Origin: Frigoribacterium faeni | GTDB lineage: Bacteria; Actinomycetota; Actinomycetes; Actinomycetales; Microbacteriaceae | Direction: 5' to 3' | Length of the DNA: 64,000 bases | Assembly: GCF_007988805.1 (NCBI RefSeq) | Contig: NZ_BJUV01000003.1 | Span: forward strand, 1 to 64,000 | Shown here: positions 49,778-59,972 of the stretch, piece after piece | Position numbering within the stretch: the first letter of the stretch is position 1 | Layout: each line of letters opens with the position of its first letter | Notes under the pieces: generated by a model | What the model was told of the DNA's origin: nothing | What the model saw: only the letters and a program-made list of their open reading frames with translations | Databases searched by the model: none | Program-made: the position numbers and the translations under genes

Positions 49778-50260
49778 ATGCAGTTCGAGGTAGGCGAGAC
49801 CGTTGTATACCCGCACCACGGGGCAGCGACCATCTCAGAGGTCAAGAAGCGGATCGTCAAGGGCGAAGAGAAGCTGTACCTCACGCTCCGCGTCACTCAG
49901 GGCGATCTGACCATCGAGGTCCCGGCGGACAACGTCGACCTCGTCGGCGTCCGCGACGTGATCGGCCGAGAAGGCCTCGACCGCGTGTTCGACGTCCTCC
50001 GCGCTCCCTTCACCGAAGAGCCCACCAACTGGTCGCGCCGGTACAAGGCCAACCTCGAGAAGCTCGCCTCGGGCGACGTCATCAAGGTCTCCGAGGTCGT
50101 CCGCGACCTCTGGCGCCGCGACCAGGACCGCGGCCTCTCCGCCGGCGAGAAGCGCATGCTCGCCAAAGCCCGTCAGATCCTCGTGTCCGAGCTGGCGCTC
50201 GCCGAGAAGACCGACGAAGAGAAGGCGTCGAGCGTGCTCGACGAGGTCCTTGCGTCCTGA
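49778..50260 (+). CDS. carD: RNA polymerase-binding transcription factor CarD
   Basis: 160 residues. N-terminal RNA-polymerase interacting domain ([39 protein letters not shown]) and C-terminal helical DNA-binding part ([41 protein letters not shown]), which contains the conserved Trp that wedges the open promoter. CarD stabilises open complexes, notably at rRNA promoters. Upstream, GTAAGG/CCTTAC (49714-49729) forms a small dyad, and TATGGTAT at about 49741 may be a -10 region. Confidence 0.96.
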   Translation: MQFEVGETVVYPHHGAATISEVKKRIVKGEEKLYLTLRVTQGDLTIEVPADNVDLVGVRDVIGREGLDRVFDVLRAPFTEEPTNWSRRYKANLEKLASGDVIKVSEVVRDLWRRDQDRGLSAGEKRMLAKARQILVSELALAEKTDEEKASSVLDEVLAS

Positions 50261-51578
50261 CGCCACCGACGACCGCCCGTCCGGCACCCCGAGCGATCCG
50301 CTCGACGGAGTCGCTCGAGCGGTCGTCGTCGTCGCGGCCGGCAGCGGCACCCGGCTCGCCCAGGGCGCGCCGAAGGCGTTCGTCGAGGTAGCCGGCCGCA
50401 GCATCCTCGAACGCTCGCTCGACTCGATCTTCGCGACCTCCGAGCCCATGCAGGTCGTCGTGGTCGTCCCCCTGGCGATGCTCGCGCCCTCGCGCCTGCT
50501 CGTCTCCCGCGTCGCCGGACCCGCCCGCGACCACGTCGCGGTCGTCGTCGGCGGGGCGTCCCGACAGGCGTCGGTGGCCGCCGGTCTCCGCGAGATCGTC
50601 CCCTCGGTCGAGACCGTGCTCGTGCACGACTGCGCTCGTCCGTTCACCCCGGCCGCCCAGTTCGAGCTCGTCGCGTCGACGGTCGAGCGGACGGGGCACG
50701 GCGTCGTCCCGGGTCTGCCCGTCAGTGACACCATCAAGCGCGTGAGCGCGACCGCCGAGGTCGTCGAGACCGTCGACCGCTCCGAGCTGGTGGCGATGCA
50801 GACCCCGCAGGGGTTCCCGCGCGCCGCGCTCGACGCGGCCTACTCGGCCGCCGAGGCCGAGCACACCGACGACGCCGCGCTCTTCGCGGCACGGGGTCAC
50901 CGGGTCATCGTCGTCGAGGGCGATCCCGTGGCCTTCAAGATCACCACCCCGTGGGACCTCCGGCGCGCCGAGACCATCGCCCGGGCCGACGCCGACTCCC
51001 GCGGCGACGGCGAGGCCGGGCGGCCCCGCCCGGCGTCGACCGACGCGCGTCGGCTCCGCACCGGTCTCGGTGTCGACGTCCACGGCTTCGACGCCGGTCA
51101 GCCGCTCCACCTCGGCCTCCTGCACTTCGCCGACGAGCCCGGCCTCGCCGGGCACAGCGACGGCGACGCCGTCGCGCACGCCGTGGTCGACGCCCTCCTC
51201 TCGGCGGCCGGCCTCGGCGACATCGGCACGGTGTTCGGCACCGACGACCCCCGCTTCGCCGGTGCCTCCGGCGAGGTGTTCCTCACCGCGACCCTCGAGC
51301 GTCTCAGCCACGCCGGCTTCGACGTCGTGTCGGTCGCCGTGCAGGTGATCGGCAACCGCCCGCGTCTGGCCCGCCGTCGTCTCCAGATGGAGGCGCGGCT
51401 CATCGAGGTCGTCGGCGCCCCGGTGAGCGTCTCGGCGACCACCACGGACGGGCTCGGCTTCACCGGGCGGGGCGAGGGCGTGACGGCGATCGCGACCGCG
51501 CTGGTGGCCGTGGTCGACCCGGGGGAGCGCTCCGTGCCTCCTCGTCATCTGCCTCCGACCACCGACCCCACTGAATAG
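50250..51578 (+). CDS. ispDF: Bifunctional IspD/IspF enzyme of the MEP pathway
   Basis: 442 residues from TTG 50250, overlapping carD by 11 bases. IspD (about 20-255): [19 protein letters not shown] nucleotide loop, [25 protein letters not shown]. IspF (from about 270): [10 protein letters not shown] with metal Asp and His, [47 protein letters not shown]. The fused protein performs two non-consecutive steps of isoprenoid precursor synthesis. Such fusions occur in some alpha- and epsilon-proteobacteria and in some actinobacteria. Confidence 0.95.
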   Translation: MRPDATDDRPSGTPSDPLDGVARAVVVVAAGSGTRLAQGAPKAFVEVAGRSILERSLDSIFATSEPMQVVVVVPLAMLAPSRLLVSRVAGPARDHVAVVVGGASRQASVAAGLREIVPSVETVLVHDCARPFTPAAQFELVASTVERTGHGVVPGLPVSDTIKRVSATAEVVETVDRSELVAMQTPQGFPRAALDAAYSAAEAEHTDDAALFAARGHRVIVVEGDPVAFKITTPWDLRRAETIARADADSRGDGEAGRPRPASTDARRLRTGLGVDVHGFDAGQPLHLGLLHFADEPGLAGHSDGDAVAHAVVDALLSAAGLGDIGTVFGTDDPRFAGASGEVFLTATLERLSHAGFDVVSVAVQVIGNRPRLARRRLQMEARLIEVVGAPVSVSATTTDGLGFTGRGEGVTAIATALVAVVDPGERSVPPRHLPPTTDPTE

Positions 51579-51587
51579 GCTGACCGC

Positions 51588-53006
51588 GTGACCATCCGTC
51601 TCTACGACTCCCGCGCGCAGGCGCTCGTCGACTTCGAACCCCTCGTCCCCGGCCGGGTGGGGCTGTACGTCTGCGGGCCCACCGTGCAGTCGTCGCCGCA
51701 CGTCGGGCACCTGCGGTCCGCGCTCGTCTACGATCTCTGGCGCCGCTGGTTCACCTACCGCGGGCTCGACGTCACGCTCGTCCGCAACGTCACCGACATC
51801 GACGACAAGATCCTCGCTCTCGCCTCGGGCACCGCCGAGGAGTGGTGGGCGAGGGCCTACCGCTACGAGCTCGAGTTCACCGCCGGCTACCAGGCGCTGG
51901 GCATCCTCGCGCCGACCTACGAGCCGCGGGCGACCGCGAGCATCGCCGAGATGCAGCAGATCATCGCGTCGCTCATCGAGCGGGGTCACGCCTACGCCGC
52001 CCCCGACGACTCGGGCGACGTCTACTTCGACACCGCGAGCTGGCCCGCCTACGGCGCCCTCACGCGACAGGACATCGCCGACATGGCACCGGCCGCCGAC
52101 GCCGACCCGCGCGGCAAGCGCGAGGCCCGCGACTTCGCCCTGTGGAAGGGCGCGAAGGCCGACGAGCCCGCCTCGGCGGCCTGGCCGTCGCCCTGGGGCG
52201 ACGGGCGGCCCGGCTGGCACATCGAGTGCTCGGCCATGTCGAAGCGCTACCTGGGGTCGGAGTTCGACATCCACGGCGGCGGACTCGACCTGCGGTTCCC
52301 GCACCACGAGAACGAGCTGGCGCAGTCCACCGCCGCGGGCGACGCCTTCGCCCGCCACTGGCTGCACAACGGCATCGTCAACGTCGACGGGCAGAAGATG
52401 TCGAAGTCGCTCGGCAACTCGATCTTCGCCGCCGAGTTCCTCGAGAAGGCCCGGCCCGTCGTGGTCCGGTACTTCCTCAGCGCGGCGCACTACCGCTCGA
52501 CGATCGACTACCACGAGGGCGCCCTCGCCGAGGCCGATGCGGCGCTCGACCGGGTCGAAACCTTCCTCTCGCGCGCCGAGCGCCGGCTCGCCGACACCCG
52601 GTTCGCCTCGGTCGGCTCGCGGGTCGTCCCCGACGACTTCGCCGCCGCCATGGACGACGACCTCAACGTCCCCCAGGCCATCGCCGTGCTGCACGACGCC
52701 GTGCGCTCCGGCAACTCGGCGCTCGACGACGGCGACCTCGACACGGCGGCCCGCGAGTGGCAGCACGTGGCCGCCATGGTCGCCGTCCTCGGCATCGATC
52801 CGCTCGCCCCCGAGTGGCGCGACGACGACGAGGGCGCGGCGCACCGCGCGCTCGGAGCCGTGGTCGACGTACTCTTGGCCGAACGCCAGCACGCCCGGGC
52901 CGATCGCGACTTCGCGCGGGCCGACCAGATCCGCGCGACCCTCTCGGGCGCCGGGATCACCATCGAAGACACCCCCAGCGGGTCGCATTGGAGCCTCGAA
53001 CAGTGA
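51588..53006 (+). CDS. cysS: Cysteinyl-tRNA synthetase
   Basis: 472 residues, GTG start. [16 protein letters not shown] contains the zinc Cys and the HIGH-type motif (HVGH); WHIECSAMS supplies another zinc Cys, and [11 protein letters not shown] the zinc His/Glu; [10 protein letters not shown] is the KMSKS loop. It charges tRNA-Cys. The stop overlaps rlmB by four bases. Confidence 0.97.
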   Translation: MTIRLYDSRAQALVDFEPLVPGRVGLYVCGPTVQSSPHVGHLRSALVYDLWRRWFTYRGLDVTLVRNVTDIDDKILALASGTAEEWWARAYRYELEFTAGYQALGILAPTYEPRATASIAEMQQIIASLIERGHAYAAPDDSGDVYFDTASWPAYGALTRQDIADMAPAADADPRGKREARDFALWKGAKADEPASAAWPSPWGDGRPGWHIECSAMSKRYLGSEFDIHGGGLDLRFPHHENELAQSTAAGDAFARHWLHNGIVNVDGQKMSKSLGNSIFAAEFLEKARPVVVRYFLSAAHYRSTIDYHEGALAEADAALDRVETFLSRAERRLADTRFASVGSRVVPDDFAAAMDDDLNVPQAIAVLHDAVRSGNSALDDGDLDTAAREWQHVAAMVAVLGIDPLAPEWRDDDEGAAHRALGAVVDVLLAERQHARADRDFARADQIRATLSGAGITIEDTPSGSHWSLEQ

Positions 53007-54046
53007 AGAACACCAGCGGAGCACGCAAGGGCCGTCCCGGCGGCAGCGCCGTCCGACAGGGCAGCAAGGGCAAGCAGGTCGGCAGCGGCGGGCAGGGTCG
53101 ACAGGCCCTCGAGGGCAAGAAGCCCACCCCCGCCGCAGAGGACCGTCCGTACCACCCCGCCGGCAAGGCGAAGGCGGCGCGCGAGCGACTGGAGGCCGCC
53201 CGCGGTCGCGGCGGCAACGGACCCCGCGCCGGATCGCCGATCGCCGGTCGCGGCGGTGCCGGCGAGCAGCGCCGCCGCCCCAAGTCGTCCGACGACCACG
53301 AGATGGTCACCGGGCGCAACTCGGTCGTCGAGGCCCTGCGCACGCGCATCCCGGCGACGACCCTCTACATCGCGGCCCGCATCGAGATGGACGAGCGCAC
53401 CAAGGAGATCCTGCAGCTCGCCACCCGCCGCGGCCTGCCGATCCTCGAGGTGATGCGACCCGAGCTCGACCGCATCACCGGACACGACTCCGTGCACCAG
53501 GGCGTCGCGCTCAAGGTGCCGCCGTACGAGTACGCGCACCCGGTCGACATGCTCGAGGCCGCGGTCAAGCGTCAGCAGAAGCCGCTCTTCGTCGCGCTCG
53601 ACGGGATCACCGACCCCCGCAACCTGGGCGCGATCATCCGCTCGGTCGCGGCCTTCGGCGGACAGGGCGTCATCGTCCCCCAGCGTCGCTCGGTCGGTCT
53701 GACCGCCTCCGCCTGGAAGACCTCGGCCGGCGCCGCGGCCCGCATCCCCGTCGCGATGGCGTCGAACCTGACCCAGACCCTCAAGGCGTTCAAGGAGCAG
53801 GGCGTCTTCGTCGTCGGACTCGACGGCGACGGCGACGTCATGCTGCCGGGCCTCGAGCTGGCGGACCGCCCGATCGTCGTCGTGGTCGGCAGCGAGGGCA
53901 AGGGACTGTCCCGCATCGTCGCCGAGACCTGCGACGCGATCGTCTCGGTGCCGATCACCGGCGCCGTCGAGTCGCTGAACGCCGGCATCGCGGCGTCGGT
54001 CACCCTCTACGAGATCTCGAAGCTGCGCGCGGAGCGCAAGAAGTAG
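53003..54046 (+). CDS. rlmB: 23S rRNA 2'-O-methyltransferase RlmB-type (SPOUT)
   Basis: 347 residues, GTG overlap with cysS. The first about 100 residues are a Gly/Arg/Lys-rich basic extension, then a substrate-binding domain ([24 protein letters not shown]) and the knotted SPOUT domain with motif 1 [21 protein letters not shown], motif 2 [11 protein letters not shown] and motif 3 [17 protein letters not shown]. It methylates the ribose of a guanosine in 23S rRNA (G2251 in E. coli); the exact target here is assumed. Confidence 0.93.
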   Translation: MKNTSGARKGRPGGSAVRQGSKGKQVGSGGQGRQALEGKKPTPAAEDRPYHPAGKAKAARERLEAARGRGGNGPRAGSPIAGRGGAGEQRRRPKSSDDHEMVTGRNSVVEALRTRIPATTLYIAARIEMDERTKEILQLATRRGLPILEVMRPELDRITGHDSVHQGVALKVPPYEYAHPVDMLEAAVKRQQKPLFVALDGITDPRNLGAIIRSVAAFGGQGVIVPQRRSVGLTASAWKTSAGAAARIPVAMASNLTQTLKAFKEQGVFVVGLDGDGDVMLPGLELADRPIVVVVGSEGKGLSRIVAETCDAIVSVPITGAVESLNAGIAASVTLYEISKLRAERKK

Positions 54047-54060
54047 GGCGCACGGCCATC

Positions 54061-54100
54061 AGGAGGCGCGGGTCGGCTGCCAGCCCGACCCGCGCCTCCT
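54061..54100. terminator. Hairpin between rlmB and the DUF4032 gene, built from the word core
   Basis: AGGAGGCGCGGGTCGG (54061-54076) and its perfect complement (54085-54100) form a 16-bp stem with an eight-base loop, 14 bases after the rlmB stop, between convergent genes. Both arms begin with the core of the dispersed 14-base word, in opposite directions. Confidence 0.85.
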
Positions 54101-54112
54101 CCGTGTCCGGCC

Positions 54113-55399
54113 TCAGACCTTCGTGCGCCAGTCGTCCTCGTCGTCGAGCAGCGCGGCCTCGGGCAGCGTGATCGACTCGGTGGGCGGCTCGATCACCATC
54201 TGCTCGTCGCGGCGGTGGCGCAGCACCTCGTTGATGTACGAGGTGAGCGCCTCGGCGATCGGCACGTCGCGGTCCTCCTGCTGCGACCGGTACCAGCGGT
54301 GCTCGAGGAGCTGGTGGAACACCTCGGCAGGCTCGAGCCGTCCCCTCAGGTCGCGGGGGATCGAACGGACGACCGGCTCGAAGACGCGGGCGGCCCACTC
54401 GTGGGCGGCCATCTCCTCGTCGCTGTCGAGCTGGTCGGTGCGCATCCGGTAGGCGTCGAGATCGTTGAGCAGACGGCGGGCCTGGTTCTCCTCCACGTCG
54501 AGCCCGGTCAGGCGGAGGAGCCGGCGCGAGTGGTGCCCGGCGTCGACGACCTTGGGCTGGATCTTCACCTGCGTGCCGCCCTCGGCGGTCTTGATGGCGA
54601 GCTCCTCGATGTCGAAGCCGAGGTCATTGAGGCGCTCGACGCGGTCGTTGATGCGCCAGCGCTCCGAGCTCGAGAAGGTCTCGCTGCCGGTGAGCTCCGT
54701 CCAGAGGCTGCGGTACTTGGCGACGATGCCGTTGCTGACGTCGACGGCGTCGAGGTTGTCGTCGAGCCGGCCGCCGGCCTCGAGGTCGAGCAGCTCGCCC
54801 GCGATGTTGACCCGGGCCACCTCGAGGTCGTTCTCGCGCTGTCCGTTCGACAGGCCGCCGGGGTAGAGCTTGCCCGTCTCGGCGTCGACCAGATAGGCGG
54901 CGAACGCGCCGGCGTCCCGACGGAACAGGGTGTTCGACAGCGAGACGTCGCCCCAGTAGAAGCCGATGATGTGCAGCCGGACGAGAAGCAGCGCGAGCGC
55001 GTCGACCAGTCGCTTGGCCGTGTCGGGGCGGAGCGTCTGCGAGTAGAGCGCCCGGTACGGCAGCGAGAACTTGAGATGCCGGGTGACCAGCACGGGGTTC
55101 AGCGGGCTGCCGTCGGCGTCCTGCCGGTTGGTGATGACGGCCAGCGGATCGACGCACGGGATGTCCATGCGCTGCAGGGTGCGGAGCATCTCGTACTCGC
55201 CCCGCGCCATCTCGCCCGAGGTCTCCTTGATCGCGATGACGAATCCGCTCAGGTGCGCGAACCGCACGAGGTGGCGCGAGATGCCCTTCGGCAGCGTCGC
55301 GATGGCCTCGTCGGGCCACTCCTCGAGGGGCAGCGACCACGGCAGGTCGAGAAGCGCCGGGTCGGCCGTCGCGGACGTGATGTTGAGGGAGTCGGGCAT
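54113..55399 (-). CDS. DUF4032 / kinase-like protein
   Basis: 428 residues from ATG 55399. The N-terminal half resembles an atypical protein kinase fold (lipopolysaccharide-kinase/RIO-like): GFVIAIKETSG as the ATP-Lys strand, LHIIGFYWGDVSLSNTLFRR with Asp-Asn in catalytic-loop order, and AYLVDAETGKLYPG as a DFG-like metal site. The C-terminal half is DUF4032 (VDAGHHSRRLLRLTGLDVEENQARRLLNDL, EDRDVPIAEALTSYINEVLRHRRDEQM). Function unknown; the kinase likeness is inferred. Confidence 0.82.
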   Translation of the reverse strand: MPDSLNITSATADPALLDLPWSLPLEEWPDEAIATLPKGISRHLVRFAHLSGFVIAIKETSGEMARGEYEMLRTLQRMDIPCVDPLAVITNRQDADGSPLNPVLVTRHLKFSLPYRALYSQTLRPDTAKRLVDALALLLVRLHIIGFYWGDVSLSNTLFRRDAGAFAAYLVDAETGKLYPGGLSNGQRENDLEVARVNIAGELLDLEAGGRLDDNLDAVDVSNGIVAKYRSLWTELTGSETFSSSERWRINDRVERLNDLGFDIEELAIKTAEGGTQVKIQPKVVDAGHHSRRLLRLTGLDVEENQARRLLNDLDAYRMRTDQLDSDEEMAAHEWAARVFEPVVRSIPRDLRGRLEPAEVFHQLLEHRWYRSQQEDRDVPIAEALTSYINEVLRHRRDEQMVIEPPTESITLPEAALLDDEDDWRTKV

Positions 55400-55536
55400 G
55401 GGGCCTTCCGGGGCAGGGGCGTTCGGGTCGCGGGGAGGGCGAGCCGAGGAGGCGCGGTGGGCGGAAAAGACGGACGGCCCGCCGGTCGTTCGGAGACGTG
55501 CTCCGAGCGGACTCGACGGGCCGACCTGGGGTGCTG

Positions 55537-56637
55537 CTACGCGCTGACGACGGCCTTGTCGCCGAGACGCTCGCCGCTCTCGGTGTCGAAGACGTGCACG
55601 TGGTGCGCCTGCGGGGTGATGTGGATGGTCTCGCCCAGCTTGGGGTGGTTGCGACCGTCGACCCGCACGACGATGTCGACGCGCTGGCCGTTCACCTCGG
55701 TGTGGCCGTAGAGGTAGCCGTCGGCGCCGAGCTCCTCGACGACGTCGACCGTGACGGCCAGGCCCTCGCCGGTCGTGTTGACGACGACGTCTTCGGGGCG
55801 GACGCCCACGGTGACGCTCTTGCCGGTGGCCTGGCCCACGGTGTCGCGGTCGACCGAGGTGACCGCGGTGCCGAACTGGATGCCGCCGTCGACGACGTCG
55901 GCGGGCAGCAGGTTCATGGCGGGCGAGCCGATGAAGCCGGCGACGAAGACGTTCTGCGGCTTCTCGTACAGGTCGCGGGGGGTGCCGACCTGCTGCAGGA
56001 TGCCGTCCTTCAGCACGGCGATCCGGTCGCCCATGGTGAGGGCCTCGGTCTGGTCGTGGGTGACGTAGACGGTGGTGACGCCGAGTCGACGCTGCAGCGA
56101 TGCGATCTGAGTGCGCGTCTGCACGCGGAGCTTGGCATCGAGGTTCGAGAGGGGCTCGTCCATGAGGAACACCTGGGGCTGACGCACGATGGCGCGGCCC
56201 ATGGCGACGCGCTGGCGCTGACCACCCGAGAGGGCCTTGGGCTTGCGGGCCAGGTAGGGCTCGAGGTCGAGCAGCTTGGCGGCCTCGAGCACGCGGCTGG
56301 CGCGCTCCTCCTTGCCGACGCCCGCGATCTTGAGCGCGAAGCCCATGTTCTCGGCGACGGTCATGTGCGGGTAGAGCGCGTAGTTCTGGAACACCATCGC
56401 GATGTCGCGGTCCTTCGGCGGCACGTCGGTGACGTTGCGGTCGCCGATGAAGATGTCGCCGCTGTTGACCTCTTCGAGGCCGGCGAGCATGCGCAGGGTG
56501 GTGGACTTCCCGCAACCGGACGGGCCGACCAGGACGAGGAACTCGCCGTCGGCGACCTCGAGGTCGATGCCGTCGACCGCTGCTCGGGTCGAGCCGGGGT
56601 AGAGGCGGGTGGCCTTGCTGAACGTGACTGACGCCAT
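55537..56637 (-). CDS. ugpC: Sugar ABC transporter ATPase (UgpC/MsiK type)
   Basis: 366 residues. Walker [10 protein letters not shown] at 38-46, Q-loop FQNYALYPHMTV, signature LSGGQRQRVAMGRAIVR, Walker B FLMDEPLSNLDAKLR, H-loop VTHDQTEA, then a C-terminal regulatory OB domain with VGVRPEDV. No permease or binding-protein gene is adjacent, so it may be a shared ATPase energising several sugar importers, like MsiK in streptomycetes. The interval 55400-55536 before DUF4032 holds an exact 14-base word (55444-55457) and a small CGGAG/CTCCG hairpin. Confidence 0.93.
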   Translation of the reverse strand: MASVTFSKATRLYPGSTRAAVDGIDLEVADGEFLVLVGPSGCGKSTTLRMLAGLEEVNSGDIFIGDRNVTDVPPKDRDIAMVFQNYALYPHMTVAENMGFALKIAGVGKEERASRVLEAAKLLDLEPYLARKPKALSGGQRQRVAMGRAIVRQPQVFLMDEPLSNLDAKLRVQTRTQIASLQRRLGVTTVYVTHDQTEALTMGDRIAVLKDGILQQVGTPRDLYEKPQNVFVAGFIGSPAMNLLPADVVDGGIQFGTAVTSVDRDTVGQATGKSVTVGVRPEDVVVNTTGEGLAVTVDVVEELGADGYLYGHTEVNGQRVDIVVRVDGRNHPKLGETIHITPQAHHVHVFDTESGERLGDKAVVSA

Positions 56638-56917
56638 GATGTTTCTCCTTCACCGGCAGGTACGTGCCGGACGATCCGTTGTGATGGATGGTGATCAGAC
56701 CAAGAGGTCCGCGATGACCACCACCGAACAGTATGGCACTGAAACGAGTCCCTCTCACCCCCGGTCAGGGGTGGGGAAGGTATCGTTTTCGACACGGGCG
56801 CTTGGACAACCCCACGGCCCGCCTCGTACCATCTCCTGGGTGCTGCAACTCGGCAGCCCCTCCCCACACCCCACGACGCGACGTCGTGTTCCCGTCGCGC
56901 ATCGGAGAACCCGTTCC

Positions 56918-57904
56918 ATGACTGACAACGCCCCCGGCGAGAAGAGCCTCAGCAAGAACCAGCGGCGCGCGGCGGCCCGCGAGAAGGCCCAGCTCGCGCG
57001 CAAGAAGCAGAAGCGTCGTCAGAAGACCGGTCGCCTGCTCATCCAGGGCGGCCTCGCGCTCGTCCTCGTCGCGGTCGTCGTGGCGGTCGTGCTCGTGATC
57101 ACCAACAGCATCCGGCCGGCGGGCCCGGGCCCCGCCAACATGGCCAGCGACGGCATCCGCATCGGCCAGGGCTTCGTCGCCGAGACGACGCCCGCCCTCG
57201 CGGCCGACGACGAGCCCGTCGCGTCCGAGACGACGGCGGCCAGCGACACGGTCGACATCGTCGTCTACCTCGACTACCTCTGCCCGATCTGCGGCCAGTT
57301 CGAGGCGGCCAACAACGACTACATCGCCGGCCTGGTCGACTCCGGCGCGGCCACCGTCGAGTACCACCCGGTGGCGATCCTCACGAACTCGTCGGTCGGC
57401 ACCCGGTACTCGAACCGGGCGGCGAACGCCGCGGCCTGCGTGGCGAACTACTCGCCCGACTCGTACTTCGACTTCAACACGGCGATGTTCGAGCAGCAGC
57501 CCGAGGAGGGCACCCGCGGCCTCGACGACGCCGCCCTCGCGGGCATCGCCACCGGCATCGACGGCGTGACCGACCCCGCCCGGATCACGACCTGCATCGA
57601 CGACGAGGAGTTCGCGTCGTGGGTGACGGCCGCCACCCAGCGGGCGGTCGACGGGCCGATCCCGAACAGCACCGTCGACGCGCTGCCCGGCACCCCGCTC
57701 GTGCTGGTCAACGGACAGCGCTACGAGGCCAGCCAGCCGTTCACCAACGAGGAGTTCCGCAACTTCGTCGTGACCGCGGCCGGCAACAGCTACGCCGACA
57801 ACAGCACGGCCAGCCCGACGCCGACCCCGTCGGACGACGCCTCGGCCACGCCGTCGGCGACACCGTCCGACGAGCCCTCGCCCTCCGAGACCCCCGCCGA
57901 GTGA
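56918..57904 (+). CDS. Membrane-anchored DsbA-like thiol-disulfide protein
   Basis: 328 residues from ATG 56918. A very basic N-terminus (NQRRAAAREKAQLARKKQKRRQKTGR), one membrane span (about 40-65), then an outer thioredoxin-fold domain with the active site CPIC (122-125) in VVYLDYLCPICGQFE, a helical insert and the cis-Pro strand GTPLVLVNGQRY. A Thr/Ser/Pro-rich tail follows. Expected to oxidise or isomerise cysteines of exported proteins. The 280-base gap upstream (56638-56917) contains divergent promoter DNA; no gene seen. Confidence 0.88.
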   Translation: MTDNAPGEKSLSKNQRRAAAREKAQLARKKQKRRQKTGRLLIQGGLALVLVAVVVAVVLVITNSIRPAGPGPANMASDGIRIGQGFVAETTPALAADDEPVASETTAASDTVDIVVYLDYLCPICGQFEAANNDYIAGLVDSGAATVEYHPVAILTNSSVGTRYSNRAANAAACVANYSPDSYFDFNTAMFEQQPEEGTRGLDDAALAGIATGIDGVTDPARITTCIDDEEFASWVTAATQRAVDGPIPNSTVDALPGTPLVLVNGQRYEASQPFTNEEFRNFVVTAAGNSYADNSTASPTPTPSDDASATPSATPSDEPSPSETPAE

Positions 57905-57932
57905 CGCGAGCCCCTCGGCGACGCCGGGGGCG

Positions 57933-58475
57933 CTAGGTCGTCATCCGCGGGTGGGGGAGGACCCCCGGCCGCTTGACGGGCAGCTCGTGCAGCTCGACGT
58001 CGCGCACGGCGCCGTCGTCGAGGGTGAGCGTCAGGTAGGTCGCGTGGGGCTGGCGGCGCCGGTCCGTGGGCGACCCCGGGTTCAGCAGGCGCATCCCGGC
58101 CGGGCTCGTGGTGTCCCACGGGATGTGGCTGTGACCGAAGAGCAGGAGGTCGGTCTCGGGATGCGCGCGGTCCATCCGGGTCTCCCGCGCCTCCTTGGCT
58201 CCGGTCTCGTGGACGACGGCGACCCGCACGCCGTCGATCGTGGTCCGGGCGACCTCGGGCAGGCGCTCGCGCAGCGCGGGGCCGTCGTTGTTGCCCCAGA
58301 CGCCCACGAGCAGGCGCGCGCGGGCCTCGAACTGGTCGAGCAGCTCGACCCCGGTCCAGTCCCCGGCGTGCACGACGACGTCGACCCTCTCGACCGCGAT
58401 CCACACCTCGGACGGCACGGCGCGCGCCTTCTGCGGGACGTGGGTGTCGGACACGACGAGGACGGAGGTGGGCAT
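57933..58475 (-). CDS. YfcE/MJ0936-type metallophosphoesterase
   Basis: 180 residues from ATG 58475 (a GTG at 58484 is possible). All five calcineurin-type metal motifs are seen: VVSDTHVP, VVHAGDW, VWGNNDG, VVHETG and LFGHSHIP, then LLNPGSPTDRR. It hydrolyses phosphodiesters with Mn or Fe; the physiological substrate is unknown. Convergent with the DsbA-like gene. Confidence 0.9.
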   Translation of the reverse strand: MPTSVLVVSDTHVPQKARAVPSEVWIAVERVDVVVHAGDWTGVELLDQFEARARLLVGVWGNNDGPALRERLPEVARTTIDGVRVAVVHETGAKEARETRMDRAHPETDLLLFGHSHIPWDTTSPAGMRLLNPGSPTDRRRQPHATYLTLTLDDGAVRDVELHELPVKRPGVLPHPRMTT

Positions 58476-58632
58476 GCCCTCCACCGTAGGCCGGTGCCCG
58501 CTCGACGCGGGGCGGATCGGGCCGATACGCTCGCGACGGGGTTCACTTGTCTGGTCGGGCGATCACGCCCGATCCGTGAGCCGCCGCACCTGCCGCGCCC
58601 CTCTCCGCAGCACAAGAAACGAGGACGACACC

Positions 58633-59766
58633 GTGGGACTCTTCCGCAGCCAAGACGCCGAGGTGGCGAAGCACGACGCCGCCGTCCGGCACTCGCTCTG
58701 GGCCGACGCGTTCGGCACGCTCGCGACGCGCGCCGTGCAGATCATCGCCGTGCTGATCGTCACGATCGGCGTCATCTACGTCTTCCTCAGCCTGAGCCTC
58801 GTCACCCTCCCGGTGCTGCTCGCGCTGATCTTCGCCTCGGCCATGCTGCCGGTGGTGTCGTTCCTGCGGAAGCACCGCGTGCCGTCGGTGCTGGCGACGT
58901 TGATCTGCCTGTTCGCCGTGCTGATCATCCTCGGCCTCGTCGGCTGGCTGATCGTCTGGGCGGTCGAGAACCAGGCCAGCTCGCTGGTCGACTCGGCCAC
59001 CTCGGGCTTCAACAAGCTGCAGGACTGGATCACGACCCTGCCGTTCTCCATCAGCGACCAGCAGATCGAGGACGTCCGCAACGCCGCCGTCGACTTCGTG
59101 ACGAGCTCGCAGTTCGGCTCGGGCGCGCTCGCCGGGGCCTCCGCGGTCGGCAGCTTCGCCACGGGCCTCGTGCTCATGATCGTCGTGCTGTTCTTCTTCC
59201 TCAAGGACGGCCCCGCGATCTGGGAGTTCCTGCTCCGTCCCTTCACGGGCGAGAACTACGCGCGGGCCCGGCGCATCGGCGACAAGACGGTCACGACCCT
59301 CGGCGGATACGTGCGCGGCACCGCGACGGTGGCCGCCGTCGACGCGATCGGCATCGGCGTCGGTCTCTGGATCGTCGGGGTGCCCCTCGCGCTCCCGCTC
59401 GCCGTCATCGTGTTCCTCACGGCCTTCATCCCGCTGGTCGGCGCGACGGCCGCGGGCATCCTGGCGGCCCTCGTCGCGCTCGTCGCGCTCGGCCCGGTCC
59501 AGGCGCTGATCGTGATCGGCATCGTCGTGCTCGTCAACCAGCTCGAGGGGAACTTCCTGCAGCCGGTCCTCATGGGCCGCACCCTCCAGCTGCACGGCCT
59601 CGTCATCCTCGTCGCCCTGACCGCGGGCACGATCCTCGGCGGCGTCGTCGGTGCCGTCATCGCCGTGCCGCTGATGGCCGTCGTCTGGGGCATCACGCAG
59701 GTCTGGAACGGCGAGCACGAGCCGGCCGAGATGTTCCGGCAGAAGAGGCGCGAAGAGGTCCGCTAG
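58633..59766 (+). CDS. AI-2E family transporter
   Basis: 377 residues from GTG 58633 with GAGGA upstream. About eight membrane spans in the family pattern: paired spans near the start (IIAVLIVTIGVIYVFLSLSL, LLALIFASAMLPVVSFL), a span before an amphipathic loop, VLMIVVLFFFLKDGPAIWEFL, and the C-terminal PLALPLAVIVFLTAFIPLVGATAAGILAALVAL and NQLEGNFLQPVLMGRTLQLHGLVI blocks that define the family. Members include a proposed AI-2 exporter and Na/H antiporters; the substrate here is unknown. Confidence 0.9.
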   Translation: MGLFRSQDAEVAKHDAAVRHSLWADAFGTLATRAVQIIAVLIVTIGVIYVFLSLSLVTLPVLLALIFASAMLPVVSFLRKHRVPSVLATLICLFAVLIILGLVGWLIVWAVENQASSLVDSATSGFNKLQDWITTLPFSISDQQIEDVRNAAVDFVTSSQFGSGALAGASAVGSFATGLVLMIVVLFFFLKDGPAIWEFLLRPFTGENYARARRIGDKTVTTLGGYVRGTATVAAVDAIGIGVGLWIVGVPLALPLAVIVFLTAFIPLVGATAAGILAALVALVALGPVQALIVIGIVVLVNQLEGNFLQPVLMGRTLQLHGLVILVALTAGTILGGVVGAVIAVPLMAVVWGITQVWNGEHEPAEMFRQKRREEVR

Positions 59767-59777
59767 AGCGGATGCCC

Positions 59778-59820
59778 GAAGGAGGCGCGGTGCGAGGTCG
59801 ACTCGCACCGCGCCTCCTTC
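59778..59820 (+). terminator. Hairpin after the AI-2E gene built from the word core
   Basis: GAAGGAGGCGCGGTGCGAG (59778-59796) and its perfect complement (59802-59820) form a 19-bp stem with a five-base loop, 12 bases after the stop. Both arms contain the core of the 14-base word, in opposite directions. Confidence 0.88.
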
Positions 59821-59870
59821 GTAGTCCCGGGATGTCCGGAGAAAAAAGATGCACGTTCTGCAGCGAAATC

Positions 59871-59913
59871 GTTGCAAATGGTCAACGAACGCGTATGGTT
59901 GACATTCTGCAAC
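59871..59913 (+). promoter_or_regulatory. Promoter and dyad operator of the MFS-marR operon
   Basis: GTTGCAAATGGTCAAC (59871-59886) and GTTGACATTCTGCAAC (59898-59913) are inverted repeats matching at 13 of 16 positions around an 11-base spacer, in a notably AT-rich island. TTGCAA (59872-59877) and TATGGT (59894-59899), 16 bases apart, could be -35 and -10 boxes inside the dyad. The MarR protein encoded in the operon is the likely binder, giving autorepression. Confidence 0.7.
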
Positions 59914-59972
59914 CAACGAATTCGACCAATGGCGGTCGAGGACACCACCATCTCGAACCACCGGAGCGCACC